The translations under genes and the position numbers were made by a program. Positions 10,652 to 23,734 of a DNA stretch of 64,000 nucleotides are shown one piece after another (positions within the stretch are counted from its first letter, which is position 1; each line of letters begins with the position of its first letter). Below the pieces are notes generated by a model, which saw nothing but the letters and a program-made list of their open reading frames with translations, was not told where the DNA came from and did no database searches. Source of the DNA: Chimonanthus salicifolius (Eukaryota > Streptophyta > Magnoliopsida > Laurales > Calycanthaceae); assembly GCA_013350335.1 (NCBI GenBank), contig CM023535.1:27372617-27436616 (forward strand), read 5' to 3'.

Positions 10652-11499
10652 TGATAATTGAAATTTCATAAGGAATGAATATTTCTACGAAAACTATCAT
10701 AAGCAAAAAGATTGGTTCAAGAAATAAAATAATAAAATTGCATACTTTACTCTAGAAATCAATCTTGTTACTGGTTTTATTTTTATTTCAATGAGGGTTG
10801 ATTATAGTGCCAAACATCATTTACTCATTGCAAGTTGAAAACTAGTAGAAAGAGATACAAAAATTAAGTTAAATTTGATGTCTTAACCATCGTAATTTGA
10901 ATCTACATTAATGATTCGATAGACTTCATTTTGAAATTTTTTTTTTTCTATCATAGAGTGTGACACATCTCGAGCATCTGCTAGACTTATCCAACTTAAT
11001 ACTAATGGTCATATAGTCGGCATTTTTAATTAAAAAAGGTAGAACCTAATTTAATTACGTTGAAAATTGAGCAACAGATGGAGGGTCATGTTTGCAGTTA
11101 ATTTGGATCTTGGTTGGTGTTAGACGTTGTTTAATTTGAGATTCAAACTCGGCTTCAAATCCAATTAAATTGAGTTAATCATGTCTAGGCATTGAATAAT
11201 TTATATTTACTTTCAAGATTTATTATTATTATTATTATTTGCTGCATTTTCTACTCGATCAAGAAGTGATCACTTAAAATAAATTTATAGATGTTAAACA
11301 TACTTTGAACTTACACTCCTTTGTAGCTATAGTGCTGTGGTTATTAACGATCTGTTGGTCTTGAAAGAGTTAGAAAAAGTATCAATCAAATTAACAAAAG
11401 GTTATGAAATGATATAATTTCTTAGTGGTAGTATAATATTATAAGTAGATCATTTATCTCACTGTGATCATGTAAATGACCCAACTCACAACAAGATAT
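10652..11499. other. AT-rich spacer containing a dispersed repeat
   Basis: No gene seen. About 10659-10800 (aaggaatgaatatttctacg and following) recurs at about 31000-31150 downstream of PG-B, so it is a dispersed repeat. Its junction cuts off exon 2 of psi-PG-1. Confidence 0.5.
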
Positions 11500-11915
11500 T
11501 GTCTGATTAGGGCCCCACGGACTCGCATGGTTTTTGCATTGAGCCCAAGTCACACACTTGGGCCCAAAAAGCCTCTTGTTGAGGAGGGGATGCTTCCCTC
11601 TTAATGACACCCACATCCCCATGTTCTTGGGCGATGCGGGACAAGTCCCATGCCCAGGTGGGTGGGCGGGTATTGCAATTCACCCCCTTTAAAATCAGAG
11701 CCGTCCCCTGCTGTATCACGTCACACATCCAGAGGGTCCACATAGGCAACACCACACAAGTAGAGGGTCCACACAGGCAGAGAGTTGAACCTTACATTGA
11801 TACCATTTGCATTGAGCCCAAGTCACTCTTGGGCCCAAAAGGCCTCTTGTTGAGGAGGGGGTGCTTCCCTCTTCACAACACCCACATCCACACCTCCCTG
11901 GGCAATATTATAAGA
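11500..11915 (-). mobile_element. TRIM-like element relic
   Basis: Two related blocks beginning ttgcattgagcccaagtca at about 11533 and 11807 contain cttgggcccaaaa, gcctcttgttgaggagg and tgcttccctctt. They flank a short non-coding interval whose right end has ttgataccat, resembling the reverse complement of a tRNA-Met primer-binding site. The layout (short LTR, tiny internal region, LTR) matches a terminal-repeat retrotransposon in miniature on the minus strand. It is related in style to the array at 23411-28617. Ends are approximate and no TSD was found. Confidence 0.5.
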
Positions 11916-14837
11916 CCTTGGCCCTTGTTTAAGCCTAAGTTGTGTGTTTTGAACCATTAAACATACTTGTGAACGGTTAACTGTGTGGAGTGTTGAGTGA
12001 GCTTTCTGTAAAGCTTAAATTTGACCCGATCTGAGCCCTTTAGCTCAGTAATCCGACTAGTTGAAGTTGGAGAGGCAAAATAGTCATTTACTAAATGTCT
12101 TTCGTCCCATGTGGAAAATAGTGAATAATAACTTTAAAACTATTTAAGTGTGTAAAACCATTTTTCTGAGATAATCAGACTTTGAACCTCATACACATGC
12201 ATTGTTTTTAAGTATCGAACTCAATAGATTTCTCAGATTTCTCCGAAGATTTTTCGGGACTTATATTTTAGATGTCAAGAAAAGATCCTTTTTGCAAAAC
12301 CTCCATTTTTAAATACCTCGCGAATCGAAAATTTGCAAAAGTTTGTCATACGTTTAATCTATATTTTATCTAATTCTTCTATGTTTTTGGAATTTAGTTC
12401 AACGTTTTAGATGCCCAATCTTGGACGTCAACTTCTCAAAATATGAACCGTCAATTTCTTTAAAAATATTGTTTTATGTCAGATCGATAGGCTTTTTACG
12501 ACAAACAAACCCTATGATTTTACTAACCTGCATATATCATGTGTTCTGAACCCATCTATGGTGCCAAATTTTACAAATTTAATTTCACAAAATTCCAATT
12601 GAAATTATTATTGAAAAGATATAGTTTTTAATTAAATTGATAAAGAAATAAAGAAGAAAGATGAAAGTGGCAACTGAGATCAACCGTCCATCTCACCCCT
12701 TGCATCCAATTGAGAGGATAATTTCTAAAAAAAGGAATTTGAAAGGAATCTTAGAAGGAATGTTTTGACACGGTCTCGGTCTCAGTATTTGGCCATAACT
12801 TTTTATTTCGATGTCCAATCATCTTGATTCTTTATGTACGGGAAATAAGATTTTAAGAGTTACAACATTTTATTTCACAAAATTTTTGTGATTTGGACGT
12901 ATACTGGGTCAAAATTGAGATGTATGTATTCTGGTGCATGTGTAAAATAACAGGATTTACACCTACTTTCCAAGCCAAATTCGCCCATGCCATGTATTTC
13001 ACCCCTCAATCCACCTCCTTCCCTTTTTAGAATTCAACCCTAGTCATCAATCTCACCTCCTTTCCTTTGTGATATTTGATTATGGCTATTGGATACACCT
13101 CAGTTTTTTCACCTACATGGAAAGCTATAAATACATGGAGCTATCTAAGGAACAACTCAATTGAACAAGAGGCCAAGGTGTGCATTGAAGCTTGGATCAA
13201 GAAGGGGAGAGGAGGAGACAAAATTCGTGGGAGCTTCTAGTTTTCTAGGTTTTTATTTTCTTTTATTTCTTTCTAGGAAAATTTTCTGTATTGTAATTCT
13301 CTATTTTTTCCCATTAATAAATTCAAAATGTGCTTTTAGATTGATGGTCTTCCAATTTTGATTTTAATTATGATGGTTTGATTCATTTTAATTTTCAATT
13401 CCTTGGCTAATTTGAACGTGAAATATTTAGATCTTTGATTAGCATTACTATTCTAAATCTAAGGTTATTTTTGGATGTGAAATATTTAGATCTTAGAGTT
13501 GCATGATTAATCCAGATTTAAGGTTCAGATTGATTAATTTGGAAATTGAATTAAAGAAATGACTTGAATTAAAATTTGGATTTTTATGTGAGTTCCATGG
13601 TCTAGGTTTTGATTTTATATTTGAAATTTATGGGATATGATGTCATCTTGTGTTGATTGGTCAATTCACTTGTATATTGTATAGAGGTTTATTTTATTTT
13701 TATTTTTTTTATTTATCAAAATTCATGAAATTCGTGTGAACTAGGATAAAATTTGGTGTATGATTTTCAATTTCTTTCTAAGTAAATTTGAGACTATTAT
13801 AAATTTTCTAATTTAATTCTACCGTTTTAATTGCATTTCAATTATCTAGATTTAAAATTAATCTCATTGATTATTGATTTTGGATATATTGAGAATATTT
13901 TTTCTAAATGTTATATTTTTCTAATTTCCTGTGGGTTCGACCTCATACTCATAAATCTATACTCCAATTTGATTCGTGCGAGTAATAAAAATTTCATAAC
14001 AAAGTTCTATCGGTCGAGAATTCTCAACTGACCGAACTCGAGGAGAGTTTTTGGGACACCCTGGGTATTTTCATAAAAGATGGGGAAATGTTGGGTATTT
14101 TATGAAAAGTTGGGGACAAAATGGGAATTTTTGAAAAAAATTCAAAAGTTGGAAAATCGATTTTTTTTTAAGAAAATTCATGTTTTTAAACGCTTCGTTG
14201 TTTCCTTTGAGTCTTGTGTGTTTGCTTTACTGTATCTAACAGTGGCTAACACACTCTGAACCTAACTTCTAACTTGTTCATAGTGGGATAGTGGGGGCCT
14301 TTTACTGATTTTTACATGCAATCTTTTCTTCTTTTTTTTCCGTTTAGGCCAAATCTATCTCTCTCAGGAAACTTGCAACACTCTGGTTTCCATAGGTATT
14401 TCATGCAATTTAGGTCCATTCTCAGACTCATTTTCGAGGGATAAGCTCTAGAATCCCTAACACTGTTCGGAATGTCTTAAAGGCCTATGCACTTGTTACT
14501 TGCAAAAGATCTCTATATGCAAACCTCTTGGTCTGTTGCCATCTGAGTGAAGAGCAGATTCTAGTGACGAACGTTCTGCTTAGAATTAGTCTAAGGCTAC
14601 AGATACGCCCATTTCACAAGTGTTTCGTGCTCGACTCGACTCATTGGAGGTTAGGCCTGTACCGACGCCTGAGAACTGCACCAAAATACATGTTGAATGT
14701 TAGGGAGTTTACTGCTTACTGTCATTTACTATTTTCTGTACCCTTTGGGCTGAACTCTTAGATCTTTGATTCAGGACCAGGAACTGAGTAATTTATTTAC
14801 TTTATGTTTTAAAGAGTCGTATCTTGGGCGTTATTGT
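11916..14837. other. Long non-coding, AT-rich stretch, possibly an old LTR
   Basis: No host gene is recognised. Around 13125-13320 a ctataaatac box, a short open stretch and an aataaa-like signal are arranged as in an LTR promoter/terminator. Near 13930 the words tgtgggttcgacc resemble the 3' end of some Ty3/gypsy LTRs. A solo LTR is possible, but no matching termini or TSD was found. The open frame at 14528-14761 resembles nothing known to me. Confidence 0.35.
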
Positions 14838-14997
14838 AATGCCCTGGCCCAAAAAGTCCCACATTGGTAGTGGCATTGGAAATTCCCTAGTATATATAAG
14901 TAGTAATCTTCCTCTTTCTAGCACAAGACCTTTTGGGAGCAACAGTGGGTTAGCTCGCCAAAGCAAAGTCGTGTGGGTCCGTGTGTAGGCCCAAAGC
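14838..14997. repeat. Possible TRIM or LTR end cut by the assembly gap
   Basis: Begins tgtaatgccctggcccaaa and contains a tatatataag box and gcccaaa words, similar in style to LTRs elsewhere in this window. It runs directly into the N gap, so its nature cannot be settled. Confidence 0.35.
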
Positions 14998-15097
14998 NNN
15001 NNNNNNNNNNNNNNNNNNNNNNNNNNNNNNNNNNNNNNNNNNNNNNNNNNNNNNNNNNNNNNNNNNNNNNNNNNNNNNNNNNNNNNNNNNNNNNNNN
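14998..15097. other. Assembly gap of 100 N
   Basis: Exactly 100 unknown bases, the usual placeholder for a gap of unknown size. Any open frame read through it is meaningless. Confidence 1.
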
Positions 15098-15419
15098 CAA
15101 ATCCTCACCGTCTCATTTGTGGCTCCCAACTTTGTGATGAGAATTGGTAGGTGTTAGGCTCCTATGCTTTACCAGCCCACTCTCTGTGTTGCACGCGATC
15201 CACATTATGTTTCTGTCATTGATCCTTTGATCTTGATGAGGCAGAATTTGATTGTTAGTAGGATTCTTTTTCCTAATCCTGAGATTTCTCGGCCATCACC
15301 TATCCTACTGATTGCCACTAGAGTACAAAACTCATGTCGTGCTGTTGCGGGCTTCTCAATAGCCTCCACGTCAAGCATTTGTACATTGCAAGGAAAAATG
15401 CATTCCTTTTTTGAAACTT

Positions 15420-15641
15420 AAATCCTAGACTAAGAACATTAGCACTCCCATTCTATCATTTTTTGTACGGGAGTCTTTACTGATTTATAGTGTCTCTTCA
15501 GGGCTTTTCTTATGTTTTGCCTGGCCCGGTTGGGGTGCTGATTGCTTTTGTTTGCTCCCGATGTGAGCGCCCATATATATTTTTTTTGGGATTTTTTCCT
15601 CCTCATTGAATGAACTTACCCTTTTCGTTAAAAAAAAAAAA
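15420..15641 (+). mobile_element. LINE-type 3' end with poly(A)
   Basis: The sequence ends cctcctcattgaatgaac, then acccttttcgtt and an A run at about 15630-15641, which is the usual look of a plant L1-type LINE 3' untranslated end. No reverse transcriptase is present, so it is either 5'-truncated or partly lost in the N gap. The upstream stretch 15098-15420 is unassigned. Confidence 0.5.
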
Positions 15642-15970
15642 GAGAACTGTTGTGGTCTCTCTGAGATATGTTGATGGGATTGTTAGGAAAGCAAAGGAAA
15701 AAAATATTCCAGGTTTCTATAGGAAAATGAGCGAGAAAGATTGCTATTGAATTTGAGAGACGCCTGAGATCCTAAATTTTTAGCACTTTTTATTTCAGAG
15801 CATTTGCGTTTTTTATTACCTAGCGCGTCTTGTGAAAAAAACCCCACTGATGTGGGAAGTGTGAAGAGGGAAAAAGCGCTGATGTGGGAAAGGAAATAAA
15901 GTGTTGTCACAATTAATTGTTGATGTTTTTTCTCCTCCATTTGGGTTTCTCATAGGTAAAATTTATGTAG

Positions 15971-16097
15971 GCATTGATAGAGAAAACAAATCTGGATCCA
16001 AATGAAGTTGGAGATATTGTTGTGGGCACAGTGATTCCACCTAGTTGTGTAAGAGCAAGTGAATGCAGAATGGCTACATTCTATGCTGGATTTCCTG
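15971..16097 (+). pseudogene. Isolated exon of peroxisomal 3-ketoacyl-CoA thiolase
   Basis: The 127-nt segment encodes ALIEKTNLDPNEVGDIVVG, then TV, six variable residues and RASECRMATFYAGFP. This closely follows the plant KAT/PED1 thiolases that perform the last step of beta-oxidation. It is preceded by a tttatgtag acceptor and followed by a GT donor after TTTCCTG, so a whole exon with its splice sites is preserved. The family continues TVPIRTVNRQCSSG, where the Cys is the nucleophile, but that exon is absent; the following sequence is unrelated. No other thiolase exon was seen. It could be a fragment moved by a transposon, or the remnant of a gene broken by the neighbouring copia and the gap. 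Not functional alone. Confidence 0.8.
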
Positions 16098-16426
16098 GTA
16101 CTTCGTTCCTTAGTATGGAGGGTAGATCGCAATCCCTGCACAGAAGGTGGTCCTCTCTGTAGAAGAGAGATCCATCCTCTCCTGTCAATACCATTCATCC
16201 ATCATCAATAATGCTTTCCAAACTGGAGAAAAAGAGAAAAGGTGAGAAAAAACTAGAGTGGCGCGTTCGTGCTTTCTCTTAGTGCGTCCGCGCTCTCTTT
16301 TCAGAAACCAACGTTCGGTTATAAAAAAAAAAACTCTAGGAACCAAACGTCTGTGCTTTCACTCGAAAAACCAACCCACAATTATAAAAAAAAAAAAGAG
16401 CTCCTAACAATAAAAATGGGAAGTGG

Positions 16427-19400
16427 TGTCAGAATGGGAAAGAAAACTATTCTTAAATGAATTGATATATTCTGCTACAATGTATGTACAGAGATATATA
16501 GGTAAATTATAGAGTTCTATTCTTGGAAACAATATATGCTGTAAATATAGAGAATATTTAACAGCTCATTTGACCCCCCTCAAGTGGAGCATATATTTTC
16601 TATGCCCAACCTGCTAAGTGAGCTGTGAAAAACTCTGCATGTAACTGCTTTGTGAGAACATAAAGTGATCTTCAGCACTTTCTGCTTCTTACTTCGCCAA
16701 GAGACCTGATTGCCTCCCACAAAGGTAAAGTATCCAGATGTAGACCGCCTGTCAGTAACAAACCAGCCCAGTCTGCATCAGTGGTGCCAACATCTAGATG
16801 ACCATGTTGTGAGAACATCAAAACCTTTTCCAGGAGCTGACTTCAAGTATCTCAGAATTCGGGTTACAGCCTCCATGTGGGCTTCACTGGTGCATGTATG
16901 AACTGACTCACCACACTTGCTGCATATCTATGTTAGGTCTGGTGTGAGATAGGTAGATGTAGCTTACCACAAAGCGTTGTTATCTGTCTTTGTTGGTGGG
17001 TACCTGATCAGGGTATTCACCAAGCTGGTGATTCAACTCCATTGAGAGTATCTGTGGCTTGCTGGCTAATATTCCAGTTTCAGTCAAGATATCAAGAATA
17101 CATTTCGTTGTGATAGAAATATTTCTTGTTTTGAGCAAGCCACTTCAATGCCTAAGAAATACTCCAGAGCACCTAGATTTAATTTTCAAATCACTTTTAA
17201 AATGGCGTTGTAACGTTGCCTTTTCCTCTAGGTCATTCCCTGTAACTACCATGTCATACTACAATAAGGGCAGTGATCTTACCTTTTTATGTTTTAGGAA
17301 AAGAGTATGATCTGATTACTTTGCTTGTAGCCGAAATTCTTCATTGATTTGCTGCAACTTCAACCATGCTCTGGTGATTGCTTCAATCCATAAAGAGACT
17401 TTCTCAATTTCACACCATATTACTTTGACTGAACCCATCTTACATCCTGGAGGGTGGTCCATATAAACTTCTTCTAGGTCTCCATGTAGGAAGGCATTTT
17501 TGACATCAAATTAGTGTAATGGCCAGTCCAGGTTTGTGCCAAGGGAAAGACGCACTCGAATTGTGTTGATCTTGAAACAGGAGCAAAGGTCTCCCCATAG
17601 TCAATCCCATAAGTTTAAGTGTAGCCTTTCACCACTAGTCTTGCTTTGTATCGTTCAATGGTGCCATCTGCCTTGAATTTACTGATATATACATTCAACC
17701 TAACTGTTTCTTCCTGTTAGGAAGAGTAATTATCTCCCAGGTGGAATTTTTCTGGAGGGCCTCCATTCTTCATTCATTGCTTGAGTCCTCTTGGGATGAT
17801 TTAGAGCTTTCTGCACATACTTGGAATAGATATAGTGGATAATTGACATACAAATGTAACATGTCGGAGACACCTATGTAGACACATTTAGCAATAGGGT
17901 ATTTAACCTTTGCTTAAGGTCAGAGTCATATTGTTGTCCAGGGATACCTCTAGTAGTACGAAAGGGTAACTGATAACCCTGTAGAGTTTGAGTGTTCAGG
18001 TACTTGTGGAGAATCTTCAGGACCTGATTGGATGAGAGGTTGGTGGTATTGTAGGGGGAGCTGTAGGAGGGAAATGAGAATGAGTCTCTTGCTCTGTGTT
18101 GCATCACTATAGTTGGTGGGTCAGTAGTCATCACTATATCTTCAGGCGTTGTCTAAGGCTGTTCTGACACATTCTGTGAAACTGGATAACTGATTCTGAG
18201 TAATTTCTGCAAAGATAGAGCTCTCCCATGCAAGGGATGCTCAGAATCCCCCTGAGTAATAGAATCACTCTTGTGAAAAATAACATCTGCTGTAACGTGC
18301 AAAGTCTGAGTAGGGAGATGGAAACACTTATAACCTTTCTAAGTGCAGCATACCCCACAAAGAACAACATAGTGCACACGGATCAAGTTTGCCACGCTGG
18401 TGTGGATATACCTGAACATAATCAACACAACCAAGACATGTGGTTCAAGATGTGTGTGGACGGCATGGTGAGGAGAGGGTCAATATCTGAAATGGAGTCT
18501 GATACTGAAGGGTACTTGATGGTGTATATTAATGAATAAGTAGAGACAAAGAGCCTCCTCACAAAAATGATGGGGCATATGGGGCATATGGTTTCTTACG
18601 TTCAGCAACCATTCTGTTGTGGTGTATAGGCACACGTGGTTTGCTGAACAATACCATTCTGGCTCAAAAAATTACAGAGGTCAGTGTTGGACGTGCTCTC
18701 TTCCATTGTCAGACCTAAGTGTTGTGATTTCTTATCAAGCTGAGTAGCAACATATTGATGAAATTGCTTGAATTTCACAGTGATGTCGCTTTTCTGCTTC
18801 ATGGGGAAAACCCATGTCATCCTGGTGCAATCATCTATAAAAATCACAAACCACTTAAAACAACTAATTGTAGAAACTCTTGACGGTCTCCAAACATCAG
18901 AATGGACAATCATAAAAGGCATAAAACTTTTATTCAAACTTAATAGATAAGAAACACGATGACTTTTCGCCAAAATACAAGTTTCACAATGAAAGTCTGA
19001 TTCAGCAAAATGGGAAAACAAATCTGGAAATAAAAGTTTGAGATAAGCAACAGAAGCATACCCTAATCGTCTATGCCACAACCAATTTTTTTTCATCCAG
19101 ACTGACTTTTCTCCTGTCACATGATGTGCTTGACCCAATCTCTTACTGCAGTCTTCTGTCAAGTCCAGATAGTACAACTTTCCCCTTCTAATACCACATC
19201 CAATCATGGCCCTAGTGAGAAGGTCCTGAAACAGACAATACAATGGAAAAAAATAAACAGTACAATTAAGGGAATCAATGATTTGAGGAACAGATAATAA
19301 GTCATAATCGAGTGATGGGACAACCAAGACATGATCTAGACTTAATGATGATGTAAAAGATAGGGACCCTTCTCCTAGAACTGAAGAGGTGGTTCCATTG

Positions 19401-21222
19401 GCACTGGCGACATGGCTTGGTTTGATGGTTTGGTAGAGTGTAACTCAGTAAAACTAGATGTCATGTGATCAGTAGCGCTAGTGTCAATAATTCATTATCT
19501 ATTACTAGTAATTGAAGATGTGCAAGAGTAGATACCTGAGGTAGCCAAGGCTTTGGAGCCAGATGTACCTGGTGGATGCTCGAGTGTAATCTCTGGGGAT
19601 AACTCAGCGGATGCGCCTGAGGCTCTTCTCGACTCCCTCTTTCGCCCGTTGTGAACCCACCATTCTGGATAACCAATGATCTCATAACACCCTTAATTGT
19701 ATGGTTAGCTAAACCACATTTGGTACACTTCATTGGAGGCCGGTTACGAGTAGAGTGAGAGTTCAAAGTGGGTGGCCGAAATGGCTTGAACCTTGCAGCA
19801 GCCAAGGCTATGGCATCGAATGTGACACCAGCTTCAGACATGGTTCCATGGCTGTTACTTTTTTTTTTAATATGTGGCATATTACTGCCTCAACTTCAGG
19901 TTAGATTCCGCCTCAAAATCTTCCTCCAATTTGATCAAAGTCTTATCCAAACCTGCAAGGAAAATATAAACTTGGAGACGGTCAATTCCTTGCTTCTAGT
20001 TTCAATGTTGGCGGATGCTGCATATGGCTGGACATAATTAATAAAGCTCTGAAAGATCTCAGTGAGCTCACTGTAGTAAGCAGCAACATACGCTCCATTC
20101 TGTGTCGTCTTGAATGACCGTCTATGGAGATCGAAAATCTTCGCCTCATCGGAACCATCAGGGTATCTTTCTTGATTGCATCCTAGACTTGCTGTGTTGT
20201 GTCATAACAGATAAATCATTTCATCTGATTGGGTTGCATGGCATCGAATAACCAACTCTTGACTTGACAATCAGATGCACGACATTTGTTCTATGTCAGG
20301 TCTGTGGCTGTGGGTTTGGTCATATCACGGTCAAGTAACCATGTTTCTCTCATCCAGCTATCTTCATCTCCATTACTTGGTATCATAGGGAATAATTATG
20401 TTCGTCCAGTTTGATTCTAGTAGAGAAAGTGGAATTGTCTCCTTCAAACGGTGACAATTTGAGTGGTGGTATTTGATCCATCAGCACCCTTAGAGGCGTA
20501 CTCATTTGCCATTATGTGGGCCCAAATAAAACTCAAATCGTAGAAGGGTCTGGAAGCTGGAATTTAGGAAAGACTTTCTCTCTCTTCCTTTGTGTCTTTT
20601 TCTTCCTTCTGTTGTGTTTGGTGTCTGCTGAAACAATGAAAACAGGAATCAGAATTGTTGGTGGATAAGGAATTGTTCACCGAATTTTTTACTTGGGTGC
20701 TTCATGAACGGAGTGGCTGCTCGGCATGGGCCGAGATCTAGAGAACGACCAGCTGCAAAGATCAAAGGGCTCAGATCTGATCGGAGAGCGGCAGCAACAA
20801 GACAGGCAAGACTGCAAAGAGATGCGATTGGGGCTGATGGCGGCTGCTTTAAGAGATGCTGAGATGCAGAGGCGTTGAATCACAAGAGAAACCGAGATTC
20901 AAATAGCAAATCTAAACAGCATGATGAGATCTGGGCGAGGCGAGTCGAAGAAGGAGATGCAATAACTCTCAGATCTGGCGAACAAAGGATATGCAATCAG
21001 AGGATAGAGGCCAAACCGGGCAGATCTGGGTTACAATTGATTGAAGAATGGATCGAGTTGTTGCTCTGATACCATGTCAAAATGGGTAAGAAAACTATAT
21101 TTCTTAAATGAATTGATATATTCTGCTTACAATGTATGTACAGAGATATATAGGTACATTACAAAGTTCTATTCTAGGAAACCATATATGCTGTAAATAT
21201 ATATATAACAGCTCATTTGACA
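16427..21222 (-). mobile_element. Full-length but decayed Ty1/copia element, TSD AGTGG
   Basis: LTRs of about 148 bp at 16427-16574 and 21075-21222 differ by several substitutions and small indels (roughly 91% by eye). AGTGG flanks the element at 16422-16426 and 21223-21227. The primer-binding site on the minus strand reads TGGTATCAGAGC, a perfect match to initiator tRNA-Met. A C-rich stretch after 16574 is the polypurine tract in reverse. The internal region of about 4.5 kb keeps the copia order gag, integrase, RT, RNase H, but all parts carry stops and frameshifts. Clearly older than the element at 6205. Confidence 0.93.
16600..20512 (-). pseudogene. Decayed copia gag-pol
   Basis: Gag starts MANEYASKGADG at 20512. 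Around 19720 a zinc knuckle begins CTKCGLANHT, but a 1-nt deletion shifts the frame before its last Cys. 19327-18602 is open and encodes the pre-integrase HHCC-type segment (LWHRRLGYAS, CETCILAKSHR) and the integrase core (IVHSDVWRPS, FIDDCTRMTWVF, AYTPQQNG). RT similarity is scattered over about 17000-17760 with many stops, and RNase H lies at about 16660-16860. None of it can be functional. Confidence 0.85.
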
Positions 21223-21227
21223 AGTGG

Positions 21228-23277
21228 TATTTACACAACAATTTTTTTCATCTTACATGGGAGCACTTTTTTTTTTTTTATCTTACACGGGCTTTAAAAT
21301 TTTCTTCATAATTTCCATTCTACCCTTACCTCCTTTTCTTTTCTTTTCTTTCCATCACACAACATACAACAGTAACTGCAACTCTCTCCCTCTCATCCTC
21401 TCTCTCGCGTCCGCTGTGTGGCTCAGATTCCTCAAGTCAGGATGAGTCCAAACTGAGCACCGACGTTGAATACAGGATTTAGATTGAAGTTGGAAGTCTC
21501 CAATGTGTTTGTGCACGGATAAAATCCTAATATTATTAGGAGATAAAAGCTATTCTTAGAAGGACTGTTTTGCTGTAAAACATAATCGACCGAGAGAGAG
21601 ATAGTTTTTGGGCATGGCAACAACACTACAAAAGAGAGAAATAGCTGTTGAAACATGGTAACAAGAAAAGTCGGTGTCTGCAAGTATTTATACAGAGGAA
21701 TGCATGCACGGCAAAAACGTCCAGGTCTTCTTAAGAAGCTGCATGAGTTGTGGAGGTTTTTGAACTAAGAGACCTTGCTGGCTTTATATACGTGTTTGTG
21801 CAAGTAATAAGTGGGTTTGTGGCTACATGCATTTAAGCAGCCATACAAGGTGAGAAAGAGAAGTTGCCAACATCTTAAGAGGAGAAGTTGAATAGAAAAC
21901 CCACTGTTACAGTTGTGTATTGGTGAGCTTTGTGTAAAGTGGAGGTCTGGCTATATGTATTAAGGTTTATCTTGTGGCTACAGATTCACACAACAACGTG
22001 AGGAACAAAGAGACAGGAAGACTCCCTGTATTGGACGAGAATAGCAAGGAATTCTTCTGAGTTCTTGGGGCAGCCAATAGAGACGTTTTAATAAACGCTT
22101 ATATTTGAAAAGACACTCTAAGTAGTAGAGACGTTTAAATAGACGCTTAAGCAGTAGAAACATTTAAATAGATGACACCTTAAAAAGATGCTTTTGCATG
22201 TTTCAAAATGTTCTGCGTGGGTGTAGTTATGAGCGTTGTCAAAAAAATTGAGAGTTGCTGCATTGTTAGTGGTAGATATCAACAAATATGGGAAAACGTG
22301 GTGTTCAGTGAGGGCAATTTGGTCCAAGATTTTTTCGAACCGTCGTCGAAGCATGGTTTCTGAATAAGATTTTATGCACGTACGACGAACGGATTATACC
22401 ATTTGTTGGGTATTTTAACTGAAAGACCCCTTTCTTTTTTGCAGCACGAAAGATCACCATTGCTGTTTTTAACAGCCTAAAAATCAGTCTTGTTGTCTTC
22501 AATAGTCTAGATCCATGAATAGTGGACTCCACTTGCGTTGACTAGCTCCATAAATTAAGAATCCCAGCTCTTCAAGTGGAAGAATTAGGATAAATTAAGG
22601 ACTTACAAATGGAAAGAAAATAGTAGGGAAAATCTTAGTTACAAATCTTGGAGGAATCTAAAATTTAAAACAAGTATTGTAGTTGAACTTCTGTTTAAAT
22701 TTTGGTAGAAATTTCAAAAAAAAAATTCTCTGGATTTTTGAAATTTTGAAATTATCGATTCTGTAACTTAAAATTAACATTTGAATAAGTGAATGACCCA
22801 TATTTAGTGCTAAAATTACATATCCATGAAGCCCATAATTTTCTTCAACTTCTGTAATTTTTTTGATTTTTTTTTTTTTTTAAATTGAAGAGAAAAATAT
22901 CGGCTGATATTTCTTCCGAGATTTAAACCCATGCTTAAAATACATGATATCTCTATTAAAACATGCCTTTTGAAGGCTTATAGATACTTCAAACATGGAT
23001 GAAACTACTCTTCATGCACCTACAATGAGCACAAAGTTGATGTCTTTTAGCTTTGTTTTCCTTTCTTTTGTTTTTTATTGATTTCTCAAGCAAATATAAT
23101 CAAGTTGTAAGATTTTATTTTCTTAGACTATGGATCATATGTAATTTGGGATTCTTTTGTGATGGTCGATAGTTTCCAATATAAGCTTTTGATTTGTAAA
23201 GATGAATTGAATTACTATATTTAGGATATATTTAGGAGAAAGATATTTCTTTTAAACGAGAGGGACAATTAATTCAC
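21228..23277. other. Spacer with one unassigned promoter-like ORF
   Basis: On the minus strand a ctgtataaatac box near 21690 precedes a short reading frame (21656-21432) that begins MFQQLFLSFVVLL, which could be a signal peptide. The rest of the frame resembles nothing I can name, and it ends close to the copia insertion. At about 22079-22175 the words agacgttt and aata.acgctta recur three times at roughly 50-bp spacing. The remainder is AT-rich and without a recognisable gene. Confidence 0.35.
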
Positions 23278-23410
23278 TGTAATATTTTCGATGTTTATTC
23301 CACTAAATGAAAACCATATTTATAGAGTACATCAAGATATTATTTTTCTAATTGAGAAATATACATAATATTTCCCACAATCACAATAAATCCATCAAAA
23401 TCAATCACAA

Positions 23411-23734
23411 TATAACGAATCAGAACCAAATCCGACCGTAGAATATTGTCCGCTCTGAGCCCACACTGGCCCGCACGAATTTGCATTGGGCCTGGCTCAA
23501 CTCACAGGCTCAAAACACGTTGTGCTGGGTTAGAGGTGAGTTCCCTCTTATATACACCTCTCAGAAACAGCTCCTAGGCGATGTGAGACTTTTTCTCACA
23601 TCCACACACCCAACCAATTGTTTGTCATTGGTCGGATCGACTGTGCATATCGATCGGACCGACACTGGCTAATTTTCTCAATTTTTGGCCCTACTGGGCT
23701 CGGACTTTTGGGCCTCTAGGCTGGGGCCTTTACA
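23411..23734 (-). repeat. TRIM LTR copy 1
   Basis: 324 bp, starting with a degraded tgtaac (tataac) and ending ggggcctttaca. Shares gcattgggcct, gggttagaggtga and cccaacca blocks with copies 2 and 3. Confidence 0.85.

Noticed and set aside
14918..15100. Open frame running through the N gap
   Set aside because: Most of it is unknown sequence translated as X.
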